Source of the DNA: Arthrobacter sp. Alg241-R88
GTDB lineage: Bacteria; Actinomycetota; Actinomycetes; Actinomycetales; Micrococcaceae
Length of the DNA: 64,000 bases
Reading direction: 5' to 3'
Assembly: GCF_900537115.1 (NCBI RefSeq)
Contig: NZ_UNRG01000009.1
Coordinates: 17,686 to 81,685, forward strand
The notes under the pieces are model-generated. The model was not told the DNA's origin, did no database searches, and saw only the letters and a list, made by a program, of their open reading frames with translations. This document shows positions 25,957 through 36,907 of this stretch, in pieces (the stretch's first letter is position 1; each line of letters starts with the position of its first letter). The position numbers and the translations under genes are program-made.

Positions 25957-26790
25957 ATGACCACCAAGACGGCACTTGTTACAGGAGCATCCTCAGGAAT
26001 CGGTGAGGCCACTGTCCGGAAGCTGCAGGGCCTCGGCTGCATCGTGTACGGGGCGGCCCGGCGCACGGACCGGCTGCAGGGACTGGCGGCCGACGGCATC
26101 CGGCCGCTTGCCATGGACGTGACCGACGATGCGTCGATGAGCGCGGGCATTGAGCAGATCATTGCCGATACCGGCCGCATCGACGTCCTGGTCAACAACG
26201 CCGGCTACGGCTCGTATGGCGCGCTGGAGGACGTGCCTATCAACGAGGGCCGCCGGCAGTTCGAGGTCAACGTCATCGGCGCGATCCGGCTGGCGCAGCT
26301 GGTCCTGCCGCACATGCGCGGGCAGCGTTCGGGCACCATCGTGAACGTCACCTCGATGGGCGGCAAGATCTACACCCCGCTGGGCGGCTGGTATCACGGG
26401 ACGAAGTTCGCCCTCGAGGCTCTCAGCGACTGCCTCCGCCTGGAGGTCAAGCCCTTCGGCATAGATGTGGTGGTCATCGAACCGGGCGGCATCGCCACCG
26501 AGTGGGGCGACATCGCGGCGGACAACCTGGAGGCGACATCCGGGCACGGACCTTACGCCCCGCAGGCGGAGGCGGTGGCCCGGACGTTGAGGGCGGAATC
26601 GACCGGGAACCGGAACTCGCCGCCGTCGGTGGTGGCGGACGCGATCGGGAAGGCGGTGACCGCCGCGAAGCCGAAGACCCGCTACGCGATGGGCTTCGGC
26701 GCCAAGCCCCTGATTACGGCCCGCAGCCTTCTCGGTGACCGCCAGTTCGACGCTGTGATCAGCCGGGCGATCGGGCTGCCGCACAGCTGA
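25957..26790 (+). CDS. Short-chain dehydrogenase/reductase
   Basis: 277 residues, classical SDR: cofactor motif TGASSGIGEA (residues 9-18), NNAG near residue 86, Ser in NVTSMGG and YHGTK as the catalytic Tyr/Lys pair. Gap of 4 bp to the monooxygenase gene, so probably in the same transcript; whether it shares the rifamycin response is unknown. Substrate not predictable. Confidence 0.88.
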   Translation: MTTKTALVTGASSGIGEATVRKLQGLGCIVYGAARRTDRLQGLAADGIRPLAMDVTDDASMSAGIEQIIADTGRIDVLVNNAGYGSYGALEDVPINEGRRQFEVNVIGAIRLAQLVLPHMRGQRSGTIVNVTSMGGKIYTPLGGWYHGTKFALEALSDCLRLEVKPFGIDVVVIEPGGIATEWGDIAADNLEATSGHGPYAPQAEAVARTLRAESTGNRNSPPSVVADAIGKAVTAAKPKTRYAMGFGAKPLITARSLLGDRQFDAVISRAIGLPHS

Positions 26791-26817
26791 GGGCCGGCGA
26801 GCCCGGTCCGTCAACCG

Positions 26818-27207
26818 TTAGAGGTGCGCATCCCTGACCTCCGGCGGTGTGGCGCCCTGGAGGACCCAGCGGTTGCCATCCGGATCGGCGAAGTGGGCAA
26901 ACAACACGCCACCCATGTCCTGGACGTCGCTGATGTCCGCGCCCCGGCGGAGGAGTTCGTCGCGCGTGGCGCCCATGTCCGGCACCACCAGCTGCAACCC
27001 CTCCAGGCTGCCCGGCGGCATGGCTGTCATACCGGTGCCGATAACGATGGACGCAGCCGAACCCGGAGGCGTCAGCTGGACCACCCTCATTCCGGGAACG
27101 TGCTCCACATCGTGGTCGAGCACGAAGCCGAGCTTCTCCGTGTAGAAGGACTTTGCCCTGTCCACATCGGACACGGGTACCTGCACAACCTCAAGGCGCA
27201 TCTCCAT
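26818..27207 (-). CDS. VOC/glyoxalase-like protein
   Basis: 129 residues, two beta-alpha-beta-beta-beta units (MRLEVVQVPVSDVDRAKSFYTEKLGF and later VLFAHFADPDGNRWVLQ). The family is metal dependent, with roles from glyoxalase to antibiotic binding. Specific function unknown. Convergent with the SDR gene. Confidence 0.8.
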   Translation of the reverse strand: MEMRLEVVQVPVSDVDRAKSFYTEKLGFVLDHDVEHVPGMRVVQLTPPGSAASIVIGTGMTAMPPGSLEGLQLVVPDMGATRDELLRRGADISDVQDMGGVLFAHFADPDGNRWVLQGATPPEVRDAHL

Positions 27208-27233
27208 TGGCCCACAGTACCTTTCGTTACTCC

Positions 27234-27663
27234 ATGCTTCGGGCTGTGACCCCGCATCTCACCCCGCAGCGCGTGCGCCACGTCCTAGGCCACTTTGCCT
27301 CCGTGCTGACCGTCATCACCGCGGCCACGGACAACGGCCCCGCGGGCTTCACGTGCCAGTCTTTCTCTTCCCTCTCACTGGACCGCCCTGGTCACCTTCA
27401 GTCGCGCGCAGCTCCAGCACCTGACCCCAGCTGCGCGAGGCGGGCCGGTTCACCGTGAACATCCTGCCCGCCGAGCACCGGCATCTGGCCGCCCAGTTCT
27501 CCCGTTCCGGTACTGACAAGTTCGCCGGCGTGGACTACTCGGCATTACCCCTGGGCAACCCGGTGCTGGACCAGGCGCTCGCCCGGGTGGACTGTGAGTT
27601 GCATAAAGAGTACGACGGCGGCGACCACACCATCGTGGTGGGTGATGCTGCGCGGATCGGTTG
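27234..27663 (+). pseudogene. Decayed flavin reductase-like gene
   Basis: The first 50 codons read like a flavin-reductase FMN-binding domain (TPQRVRHVLGHFAS, then PAGFTCQSFSSLSLD). The frame is lost near 27383 and the expected sequence resumes in another frame as ARSSST-stop-PQLREAGRFTVNI (TGA at 27422-27424). It continues through EHRHLAAQFSRSGTDKFAGVDYS to HTIVVGDAARIG, after which the normal C-terminus is absent. At least two small indels and one nonsense change are needed, so it is not a single sequencing slip. Confidence 0.8.
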
Positions 27664-27746
27664 GGCGCAAATGTCAGACCCTACTCCTAGTCTGAAAGTG
27701 TCCGGAAGAGGAGGGGCCGGCATTGGTTCCGCGAAGGAGGGGCAGC

Positions 27747-29231
27747 ATGGAGGTTCAGCCGTTCGTCACTGACGACGAGGCGTGGGTTCCAGCTGTCGAG
27801 TTCACGGACCGGGAGGATTCGCTCCTGGCCGGGACGTTGAGCTTTCCGGCTCCTGCCTTCCTGACCGCCGATGGTGCGATCCGCGTGGTCCAGTCCGCTG
27901 ACAGGCTGATCGCCTGGGCTACGGGCATGAAGCATGGCGCGCTTGCCCGGGTTGAGGAAGCTGTTGTGGAAGAAGCTCCGGTGCGGCAGGAGAACCAGCC
28001 GCTACGGTTTGGCGGCGACGAGACCCATGCGCTTGCTGTCACCGAAGTGTCGACTGCCTGTGCCCTCTCGGAGGGCACGGCTGCGCGGTTGCTCAATGAT
28101 GCGGCGGAGCTGACCACGTCCTATTGGGAGGTCCTTGAAGCCTTGGAGGCCGGCGAAATTTCCGATGCACATGCCCGGATCATTGTCGAACAAGCCCGCT
28201 CCCTCCCTGACGGGCATGCTGAAGGGTTTGCATCGATTGCGCTACGGCGCACGCGGACCCGGCGCGGACGCAGGCGCACTCCCGCTGAATTGCGCGCCTG
28301 TCTGCGGCGGTTGCGTGAACAGCTTCACCCTGAAAGCCTCGCGGCCCGCAAGGAGGCGGCCCGGCGTGAGCGCGGCGTGTGGTTCAGGGCCGAGCCGGAC
28401 GGGATGTGCACGCTTTCGGCGTTCCTGACCGCGGAGGTAGGTCTGGCAATCTACAGCGGACTCGATCGTGATGCACGGCTGGCAAGCGCGCGGGCCGCGG
28501 AGCTCAGGGAAATTCCGGGGCACAGCGCTGCTACTGTGCCCGGCCCTGCACCTGGAGCCTGCACTGCACCTGGATCCGGCACTGCTGCGGATTCGCCTAC
28601 GCTGTCGCAGTTTCGAGCCGAGGCGCTGGCCTACCGCTTCTTGGGTGGCGCTCACGGGGTGGAATCCGGGGTGTTGTGCCCTGAGATTGTCGTGACTATT
28701 CCGGTCGGACAGCTTAGGGGCGGCACCCCGGATTCCGGTGGCACTGCCGCATCCGCTGAACCTGAACTTGGAACGGCTGAACTCGAAGGTTATGGCCCTC
28801 TTGATGCTGCAACGGCCCGGCGTTTGGCGGCCCTGGCGCCTACATGGCACCTGCTCTTCACGGACAGTACCACCGGGCAGGCATTGGGCGTGGGGCGCCG
28901 GGCATATCGTCCGCCGAAGGCGCTGCGCCGGTATCTGCAGTGCCGCGACGGGACCTGCCGGTTCCCGGGATGCACCCGCCGGGCCAGCGTCTGCGAGCCC
29001 GACCACACCATCGAGTGGCAGGACGGCGGGACTACCGACCCCGGCAACCTGGCAATGCTCTGCCGCAGGCACCACGCGCTGAAGTCCATCGGTGCGTGGA
29101 GCTACAGACACTCTTCAACCTCCGGGGACCTTGAGTGGCGTTCACCGCTGGGCAGGAAGTACACCACAGAACCGGCGGACCTCGGAAAAGTCCTGTATCC
29201 GCTCCAACAGCCAGAGCCACCGCCGTTTTAG
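27747..29231 (+). CDS. DUF222 / HNH nuclease-domain protein (13E12-like)
   Basis: 494 residues. The N-terminal DUF222 region (about 30-330) includes a Thr/Arg-rich basic stretch (RRTRTRRGRRRTPAELR). A C-terminal HNH zinc-like finger follows: CRFPGCTRRASVCEPDHTIEW, then GNLAMLCRRHHALK. A variable insert near 260-290 has repeated APG-like segments. The ATG follows AAGGAGGGGC. These proteins occur in many copies in actinobacterial genomes and are thought to be selfish or repeat-associated; activity is unproven. Confidence 0.87.
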   Translation: MEVQPFVTDDEAWVPAVEFTDREDSLLAGTLSFPAPAFLTADGAIRVVQSADRLIAWATGMKHGALARVEEAVVEEAPVRQENQPLRFGGDETHALAVTEVSTACALSEGTAARLLNDAAELTTSYWEVLEALEAGEISDAHARIIVEQARSLPDGHAEGFASIALRRTRTRRGRRRTPAELRACLRRLREQLHPESLAARKEAARRERGVWFRAEPDGMCTLSAFLTAEVGLAIYSGLDRDARLASARAAELREIPGHSAATVPGPAPGACTAPGSGTAADSPTLSQFRAEALAYRFLGGAHGVESGVLCPEIVVTIPVGQLRGGTPDSGGTAASAEPELGTAELEGYGPLDAATARRLAALAPTWHLLFTDSTTGQALGVGRRAYRPPKALRRYLQCRDGTCRFPGCTRRASVCEPDHTIEWQDGGTTDPGNLAMLCRRHHALKSIGAWSYRHSSTSGDLEWRSPLGRKYTTEPADLGKVLYPLQQPEPPPF

Positions 29232-29569
29232 GCACAGCCTATGCAGGCCTCGGACTTGCGCCGCTCCGTTCCGAGGCGGCCGCCTTGCTGGGCCGAAAAC
29301 GTCCTGGCGAAGGATTTGCTGCGTCGTTGGGAACGCCGCCGAGGACGGTGGGCTGGTAAAAGCTTTAGTAGACGGAGCCCTCGAGTAGCTCGGAGAGCCT
29401 GCTCGCCGCATGCCGGAGTTCCGGGACGCCTGCCTTGAGCGTGGCTTCGCTGGCCGGCGGCGCGGGCCCCTGGCGCGCCACATACGTGGCCATAACCAGT
29501 GGGGGACGCCTTCATCACGGGACCGGATCACCCGCGAACGCCACCGCGCTCCTGTGAGGGGTAGCCCCG
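29232..29569. other. 338-bp region with only a weak small ORF
   Basis: Between the HNH gene and the SDR gene. On the minus strand 29365-29493 encodes a 42-residue frame (MATYVARQ...LSELLEGSVY) with coding-like high GC at third positions and two TGA codons in frame just upstream. It may be the remnant of a longer gene. No repeat or mobile element recognised. Confidence 0.4.
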
Positions 29570-30292
29570 TCAGGCCAGGCGCTCGCCGGTGACAACGGCC
29601 AGGTGGTCTAGGAGCGCGTTCTGGAACCGCTCGTCGCGGGCTGCGTGATGCGGCTTCTCGCGGGTCTGGTGAAACCAGTAGCCGCCGCTGGTGAGCGCCG
29701 CCGGGTCATCGCTGGTGGCGAGCCACTCCTGGGTCAGGTGGCCGAGGCGCAGGTCATCAGGTGCGCCTGCGCCGCCCATCCGGGTGGGTACCCAGCCGGG
29801 ATCGACCGCGTTGCTGAGGACGTCCGGCCATAAACGGGCGACGGCGGCTGCCAGGGCTGTGAGGTAGAGCTTGCTGTCCGAGTAGGTCACATTTCCCGTG
29901 CCCGCTTCGAGCCTGCTGGGATCGGCGTGTCCACTGCGGTGCATCCCGCTGCTGAGGTAAACCAGCCTCTGCGGGCGGTCGATAAGCGCGGTGAGGAGAT
30001 ACGGGGCCGCAACATTAATACGAAAAATGTCCGGGGTGTGCAGGACTCCCGCGTTGTGGATGACGGCATCCATGCGGCCGATCTCGTTGACGTGCCGGGC
30101 GACATCGCGCGTCTGTTCCAGGTCCGCCAGGTCGCCCACCACGGCTTCGGCCCCACGGTCCATTAGATCCTGGACGGCATCCAGCCGGGCGGTGCTCCGT
30201 CCATGGACAACAACATGGTGCCCGCTCTCCAGAAGGGTCCGGGCAGTGGCCCGTCCCAGCCCGTCAACGGAGCCGGTGACAAAAACACGCAT
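29570..30292 (-). CDS. Short-chain dehydrogenase/reductase
   Basis: 240 residues. TGSVDGLGRA cofactor loop at 6-15, HNAG near residue 80, Ser in YLSSGMH and the catalytic YSDSK. PGWVPTRMGG follows the active site. It lies divergent to the GntR gene with a palindromic operator in the 74-bp gap, so it may be a target of that regulator. Substrate unknown. Confidence 0.88.
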   Translation of the reverse strand: MRVFVTGSVDGLGRATARTLLESGHHVVVHGRSTARLDAVQDLMDRGAEAVVGDLADLEQTRDVARHVNEIGRMDAVIHNAGVLHTPDIFRINVAAPYLLTALIDRPQRLVYLSSGMHRSGHADPSRLEAGTGNVTYSDSKLYLTALAAAVARLWPDVLSNAVDPGWVPTRMGGAGAPDDLRLGHLTQEWLATSDDPAALTSGGYWFHQTREKPHHAARDERFQNALLDHLAVVTGERLA

Positions 30293-30321
30293 CCCTACAC
30301 CTTATCGGTCGGGTCAATCAA

Positions 30322-30343
30322 ACTTGTATACATCTATACAAGT
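30322..30343. promoter_or_regulatory. GntR/FCD operator in divergent promoter
   Basis: Perfect inverted repeat ACTTGTATA, 4-base spacer CATC, TATACAAGT. Located between the SDR gene and the GntR gene, 24 bases before the GntR ATG. The TTGTATACAA-like core is typical of FCD-subfamily sites. AT-rich against a GC-rich background. Confidence 0.8.
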
Positions 30344-30366
30344 ATGATTAATGCCGGAGGTCGAAC

Positions 30367-31032
30367 ATGACTGATTTACCGGAACGGAACACCGGCGCAC
30401 ACTTTGTTTACGCGGAACTCAAACGGCAGATCCTCAGCCTTGAGCTGAAGCCGGGGGAGCGGATTTTTGAGCCTGCCATGGCGGCTTCGTTGAGGGTGAG
30501 CCGTACGCCGCTGCGCGAGGCCATCAGGCGGCTCATCTCAGAGAACCTCCTGGAGCAGCAGCCCACCGGGGGTGTCCTGGTGCCCAGCCTGGACGAGGCA
30601 GTCATTTCAGAGTTGTACGAGGTCCGGGCGGCCATGGAGTCGCTGATGGCACGGAACGCCTGCATTAAGGCCACGCCTTCTGACATCGAAGCGCTCCGAG
30701 GCATCCTTGCACGGAACGCTGCAGTGGTGGAATTCGCCGATGACGCCATGCGGCAGGGCATGGCGCTTCACAGCAGGCTCGCGGAGATTGCCGGAAATTC
30801 CTGGGCCCGCCGTTTCCATGACCAAGTGTCAAACCACATGGAGCGGTACCGGCACTTCACCAACAGCACCCAGGAACGGCGTGACCAAGCCCTGGCCCAG
30901 CACCGGGCATTGGTGGACGCCGTGGTCGCAGGCGATCCGGACAACGCTGCGAAGATAGCTTTCGAGCACGTCATGGGCGCCCGGGACGCCGCGGTGCGTG
31001 CCATCTCGGGCAGCGGCCTGGGCATCTCATGA
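30367..31032 (+). CDS. GntR-family regulator, FCD subfamily
   Basis: 221 residues. A winged helix (residues 10-75, with SLRVSRTPLREAIRRL) is joined to an all-helical FCD effector domain (YEVRAAMESLMARNA onward, HSRLAEIAGN, HRALVDAVVAGD). GGAGG precedes the ATG. It overlaps the MFS gene by 4 bases and faces an SDR gene across a perfect operator, so it probably controls both sides and itself. The ligand is likely a small carboxylate by family habit; not shown here. Confidence 0.9.
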   Translation: MTDLPERNTGAHFVYAELKRQILSLELKPGERIFEPAMAASLRVSRTPLREAIRRLISENLLEQQPTGGVLVPSLDEAVISELYEVRAAMESLMARNACIKATPSDIEALRGILARNAAVVEFADDAMRQGMALHSRLAEIAGNSWARRFHDQVSNHMERYRHFTNSTQERRDQALAQHRALVDAVVAGDPDNAAKIAFEHVMGARDAAVRAISGSGLGIS

Positions 31033-32204
31033 TCGGCAAACTTGGACGCCGCACAACAACTTCCCTCCTGGTCCATTCCGCGCTGATCCAGGCCGTGACC
31101 TTCCTGGTCCGGCCCGCGGCCACCTACCGTGCGCTTGAACTGGACGTTCCCGGGTTTGCCCTGGGCCTTCTGGCTGCCAGTTATGCTGTTTTTCCCTTGC
31201 TGCTCGCCGTCCCGACGGGCGGTCTGGTGGACCGATTGGGTGAGCGCCGCCTGATGGCCATCGGGTCCGCCATCGTTCTTGCCTGTTCTGCTTTCCTCCT
31301 GCTGTGGGGCTCGTCAATCGTCACCTTGGTGATCGGAACCGCGCTGTTGGGTGCCGGACAACTCGCATGCGTTGTTGGGCAGCAGGCCGTGGTGGCCAAC
31401 AACGCTGCCCCAGCCCGCATGGACGCAGCCTTCGGTTACCTGACTTTCGCCGCCTCCCTGGGCCAGGCCCTCGGACCCCTGGCGATCTCTCTCGTCGGTG
31501 GTGCCTCCATTCGCCCCGACACGCAGGCGATCTTCTTCCTGTCGACGTGCATGAGCCTGGCACTCTTCGTGACCACGTTTGGTGTGGCAGCACATGTCAG
31601 CGGCGCGAAAAGGAAGGCAATTGCAGTTGACGCAAAGACCGGCAACGCACTCTCACTGCTCAGGACCCCTGGCGTCGCCCGCGCATTGGCCACCAGCGCC
31701 ACCGTGCTTGCCGTGGTGGACCTGACCATGGTGTACCTCCCGGCGCTCGGATCCGAACGCGGGCTCACTGCGGCAACAGTGGGGGCCATGCTCACTGTCC
31801 GTGCAGTGTTTTCCATGATTTCGCGGATCCTGCTGGGGCGGGTGTCCCGCACGCTGGGCCGCATGAGGCTCCTGGTGCTGAGCCTCGCACTCTCCACTGT
31901 CGCCTTGGCCGTGGCGGCGGTTCCCATGCCGGCTTGGCTGTTGTTTGTTGTGATGGCCGTTCTCGGGCTGGGGCTTGGCATCGGCCAGCCGCTGACCATG
32001 TCCTGGCTTTCGGCGCAGGCCCCCGCGGGGCAGCGCGGACGGGCGTTGGCCCTTAGGCTCGCCGGGAACCGGGTGGGCCAGGTGGTCCTGCCGAGTGCCA
32101 TCGGCGTGGTTGCGGCAGGACTTGGTGCAGGCGGTGTTTTCCTTGCTTCAGCCATGGTGGTGGGCGGGACGCTGCTGCTGCTCCGCGGCGTGGAGTTGGA
32201 CTAG
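31029..32204 (+). CDS. MFS transporter
   Basis: 391 residues, 12 hydrophobic segments. An A-like motif, GGLVDRLGERRLMAIG, lies near residue 66. Resembles drug/metabolite exporters or small-solute transporters; substrate unknown. The ATG overlaps the GntR stop (ATGA), so expression is tied to that regulator. The stop codon lies in an 18-bp tandem duplication. Confidence 0.87.
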   Translation: MIGKLGRRTTTSLLVHSALIQAVTFLVRPAATYRALELDVPGFALGLLAASYAVFPLLLAVPTGGLVDRLGERRLMAIGSAIVLACSAFLLLWGSSIVTLVIGTALLGAGQLACVVGQQAVVANNAAPARMDAAFGYLTFAASLGQALGPLAISLVGGASIRPDTQAIFFLSTCMSLALFVTTFGVAAHVSGAKRKAIAVDAKTGNALSLLRTPGVARALATSATVLAVVDLTMVYLPALGSERGLTAATVGAMLTVRAVFSMISRILLGRVSRTLGRMRLLVLSLALSTVALAVAAVPMPAWLLFVVMAVLGLGLGIGQPLTMSWLSAQAPAGQRGRALALRLAGNRVGQVVLPSAIGVVAAGLGAGGVFLASAMVVGGTLLLLRGVELD

Positions 32205-32222
32205 GGCGTGCAGTTGGACTAG
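32187..32222. repeat. 18-bp tandem duplication across the MFS stop codon
   Basis: GGCGTGGAGTTGGACTAG (32187-32204) is followed directly by GGCGTGCAGTTGGACTAG (32205-32222), one mismatch. It duplicates the last codons and stop of the MFS gene and ends at the stop codon of the convergent MOSC gene. Confidence 0.9.
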
Positions 32223-32795
32223 CTACGGCAGCCGGCCGGGCTTCAGCAGCGAAGGCACCCCGGCCTGCTCAGGATCCAGCGGAACAGGGCTGACCAGCAC
32301 CGCCGGTCCAGTGTGCAGGCTGCCGCTCGAGATTGCCCGGCAGCGGATGCCGCCCCTGCCCCGCATAGCGGCGTGGGCTCCCGGCGCAAGCACCTCGTTC
32401 ATCCAGGCGCACGGGTGCGCGGGCCGCCCGCCGTGGAACTCCACCACGGAATCCCCGGACTCAAGCGCGAAGTCCTGGCCCAGCAGGGGAGCCAGGTGGG
32501 CACCGCGCAGGATCACGTTCCGCCGGGTGGCCAGGGGATCAAACGGCCCGGTCTCCAGTTCCGCGGCCATAGCCTCAAGGGCCTCGACGGCGAACAGGGT
32601 CACCGCAGCGTCCATGTGCGCGGCCTTGCCGAAAAACCGGTCACCCACAATGCCCTTGCCCGCCACCACTTCAGCCGTGCCGGCGTCAAGCGTCGGCACG
32701 TCCGCAGGGCCGTCCTTCGCCCGCCCAAAATAGGCATGCCCCGGTGACACCAGCAGGTGGAGGATTTCGACATCGTACCGGTAGCGTTCGGCCAT
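32223..32795 (-). CDS. MOSC domain protein
   Basis: 190 residues. MOSC core includes GIVGDRFFGK (residues 49-58), RRNVILRGAHL and a conserved Cys in AHPCAWMNEVL. MOSC proteins bind molybdenum cofactor or sulfur carriers; stand-alone members include YiiM-like detoxification enzymes. No molybdenum gene is nearby. Convergent to the MFS gene. Confidence 0.85.
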   Translation of the reverse strand: MAERYRYDVEILHLLVSPGHAYFGRAKDGPADVPTLDAGTAEVVAGKGIVGDRFFGKAAHMDAAVTLFAVEALEAMAAELETGPFDPLATRRNVILRGAHLAPLLGQDFALESGDSVVEFHGGRPAHPCAWMNEVLAPGAHAAMRGRGGIRCRAISSGSLHTGPAVLVSPVPLDPEQAGVPSLLKPGRLP

Positions 32796-32899
32796 ACCGC
32801 CAGCGTAGTTTGATGTAACGGTCAGTCACGCAGATCGATACTTTTGGGGGAGTAGAAAATGGAACCAATCGCTGTAGACGGCGCCGTTGTTTTCCGGCG

Positions 32900-33337
32900 T
32901 CAGTCCTTCTGCAGTCTCTCGGCGAGCATCACGAGGATTCCGCTGGGGCCGCGGAGGTACGTCAGTTTGTAGACGTCGCCGTAGGTCGCCACGCCGCGCA
33001 GCGGATGGCACCCGTGTTTGGCAGCTATCGCAAGGGCTTTGTCGATGTCATCCACCGAGAAGGCCACGCGGTGCATGCCGATGTCGTTGGGCCGGGTCGG
33101 GTGCGACTCGATGGCTTCCGGATGGATGTATTCGAAGAGCTCGAGCTGGCCGTGACCGTCCGGGGTCTGGAGCATCGCAATCTTGGCGTGGTTGCCATCA
33201 AGCCCCACGGCAGTGTCGGTCCACTCCCCGCTGACAGTGTCACGGCCGATCACTGTCAGGCCGAGATCGGTGAAAAAGGCGATGGCTTCCTCGAGATCGC
33301 GAACGGCGATCCCAACGTTTTCCAGTTTGATGGCCAT
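32900..33337 (-). CDS. VOC family protein
   Basis: 145 residues. Starts MAIKLENVGIAVRDLEEAIAFFTDLGL, with paired metal-ligand positions in the usual places (His in MHRVAFSVDDI, Glu in LELFEYI). The ATG is 2 bp after the UvrA-like stop, so it is probably co-transcribed. Function unknown. Confidence 0.83.
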   Translation of the reverse strand: MAIKLENVGIAVRDLEEAIAFFTDLGLTVIGRDTVSGEWTDTAVGLDGNHAKIAMLQTPDGHGQLELFEYIHPEAIESHPTRPNDIGMHRVAFSVDDIDKALAIAAKHGCHPLRGVATYGDVYKLTYLRGPSGILVMLAERLQKD

Positions 33338-33339
33338 GC

Positions 33340-35745
<2,406 letters not shown>

Positions 35746-35780
35746 CGGGTCTCCATCTGTTGGGTTCCAATCCTCCCAGC

Positions 35781-36200
35781 TCAGGGCTGCTGGTTGATCC
35801 GGACGGTGTTGCCTGCGGGGTCGCGGAAGGCGCAGTCGCGGATGCCGTAGGGCTGGTCGACGGGTTCCTGGACCACGTCGGCCCCCGTCGCCTCCACTTT
35901 GGCGAACGCGGCGTCCACGTCCGGAGCGGACAGGATGACGGTTGCGAAGGTGCCCTTCGCCATCATTTCCGCGATGGTGCGGCGTTCGTCGTCGGTGATT
36001 CCGGGGTCCACCGCCGGCGGGTGCAGGACGATGGAAACGTCGGGCTGGCCAGCCGGGCCCACCGTAATCCAGCGCATGGTGCCGCGGCCTACGTCGTTGC
36101 GGACCTCGAAGCCCAGGGCGTCGCGGTAGAACGCCAAGGAGGCGTCGGGATCGGTGTGCGGAAGGAAACTTGAGCTGATGGTGATGTCCATGGCAGTCAT
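35781..36200 (-). CDS. VOC family protein coupled to AraC-type regulator
   Basis: 139 residues, single glyoxalase/bleomycin-resistance-like domain (SSFLPHTDPDASLAFYRDALGFEV; ending CAFRDPAGNTVRINQQP). The ATG at 36200 overlaps the AraC stop (ATGA), so it is translated together with the regulator. Ligand unknown. Confidence 0.83.
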   Translation of the reverse strand: MTAMDITISSSFLPHTDPDASLAFYRDALGFEVRNDVGRGTMRWITVGPAGQPDVSIVLHPPAVDPGITDDERRTIAEMMAKGTFATVILSAPDVDAAFAKVEATGADVVQEPVDQPYGIRDCAFRDPAGNTVRINQQP

Positions 36201-36646
36201 GCTAGTTGCGGTTCCGGCGCGGGCGCTTCTCGATTCCTGACCGGTCTGGTGACCTGTTTTGCCACGCACGCCGGGATGCCCGCCGTCGATACCGCCGCTT
36301 CCTGTTTATAGACGCTTGGAGGCATCCCCACCAGTTCGGTGAAGCGCGTGCTGAAGGTGCCCAGGGAGGAGCAGCCGACGGCGAAGCATACCTTCGTGAC
36401 GGAGAGGTCACCGCGGCGCAGTAGCGCCATGGCCCGTTCGATGCGGCGGGTCATGAGGTAGCTGTAGGGCGATTCCTGGTAGGCGAGCCTGAACCTGCGG
36501 CTTAGGTGCCCGGCTGACATGTGGACGCCCCGGGCGAGGGATTCGACGTCCAGCGGCTGTGCATACTCCCTGTCGATGCGGTCCTTGACGCGGCGAAGGT
36601 CCCGGAGCTCACGCAGGCGCGCATCGGAGAGGGGGCTGGTGGTCAC
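36197..36646 (-). CDS. AraC-family regulator, DNA-binding domain only
   Basis: 149 residues. Two helix-turn-helix units, SLARGVHMSAGHLSRRFR (about 35-52) and SVTKVCFAVGCSSLGTFSTRF (about 81-101), then a short basic tail. No effector domain, so it is a small AraC type. GTG start with GAAAGG upstream. Coupled to the VOC gene after it, a common pairing. Confidence 0.87.
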   Translation of the reverse strand: MTTSPLSDARLRELRDLRRVKDRIDREYAQPLDVESLARGVHMSAGHLSRRFRLAYQESPYSYLMTRRIERAMALLRRGDLSVTKVCFAVGCSSLGTFSTRFTELVGMPPSVYKQEAAVSTAGIPACVAKQVTRPVRNREAPAPEPQLA

Positions 36647-36907
36647 CTTTCAGATGGTGCTACGTGGCACGGGAGTTGTCCATAGGCGGCAGCCTGTGGG
36701 CCGGGCGTTCGAGCAGCTCCTGCGCAGAGTATGATTATCCCGCCGACCAACAAATAAGGTCCTCGCCCCGCACGGGCTTGAGTAAACGCTTTGTCCGGCT
36801 ATGCCTGATTTATCCAGCGATGGCGTCCGGCAAAAACACATCTTCAAACCCACAATGAACGCCGCTGCCCAGCCTCTGGGCGCCGGGCACCACCTTGAAA
36901 GGACACC
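36647..36907. other. 261-bp divergent intergenic region
   Basis: No convincing ORF. It separates the AraC and CBU_0592-like genes and must hold both promoters. A GAAAGGA ribosome binding site precedes 36908. No operator palindrome recognised. Confidence 0.5.

Noticed and set aside
27723..29231. Mobile element around the HNH gene
   Set aside because: The HNH/DUF222 protein is self-contained; no terminal inverted repeats, target duplication or transposase was seen.
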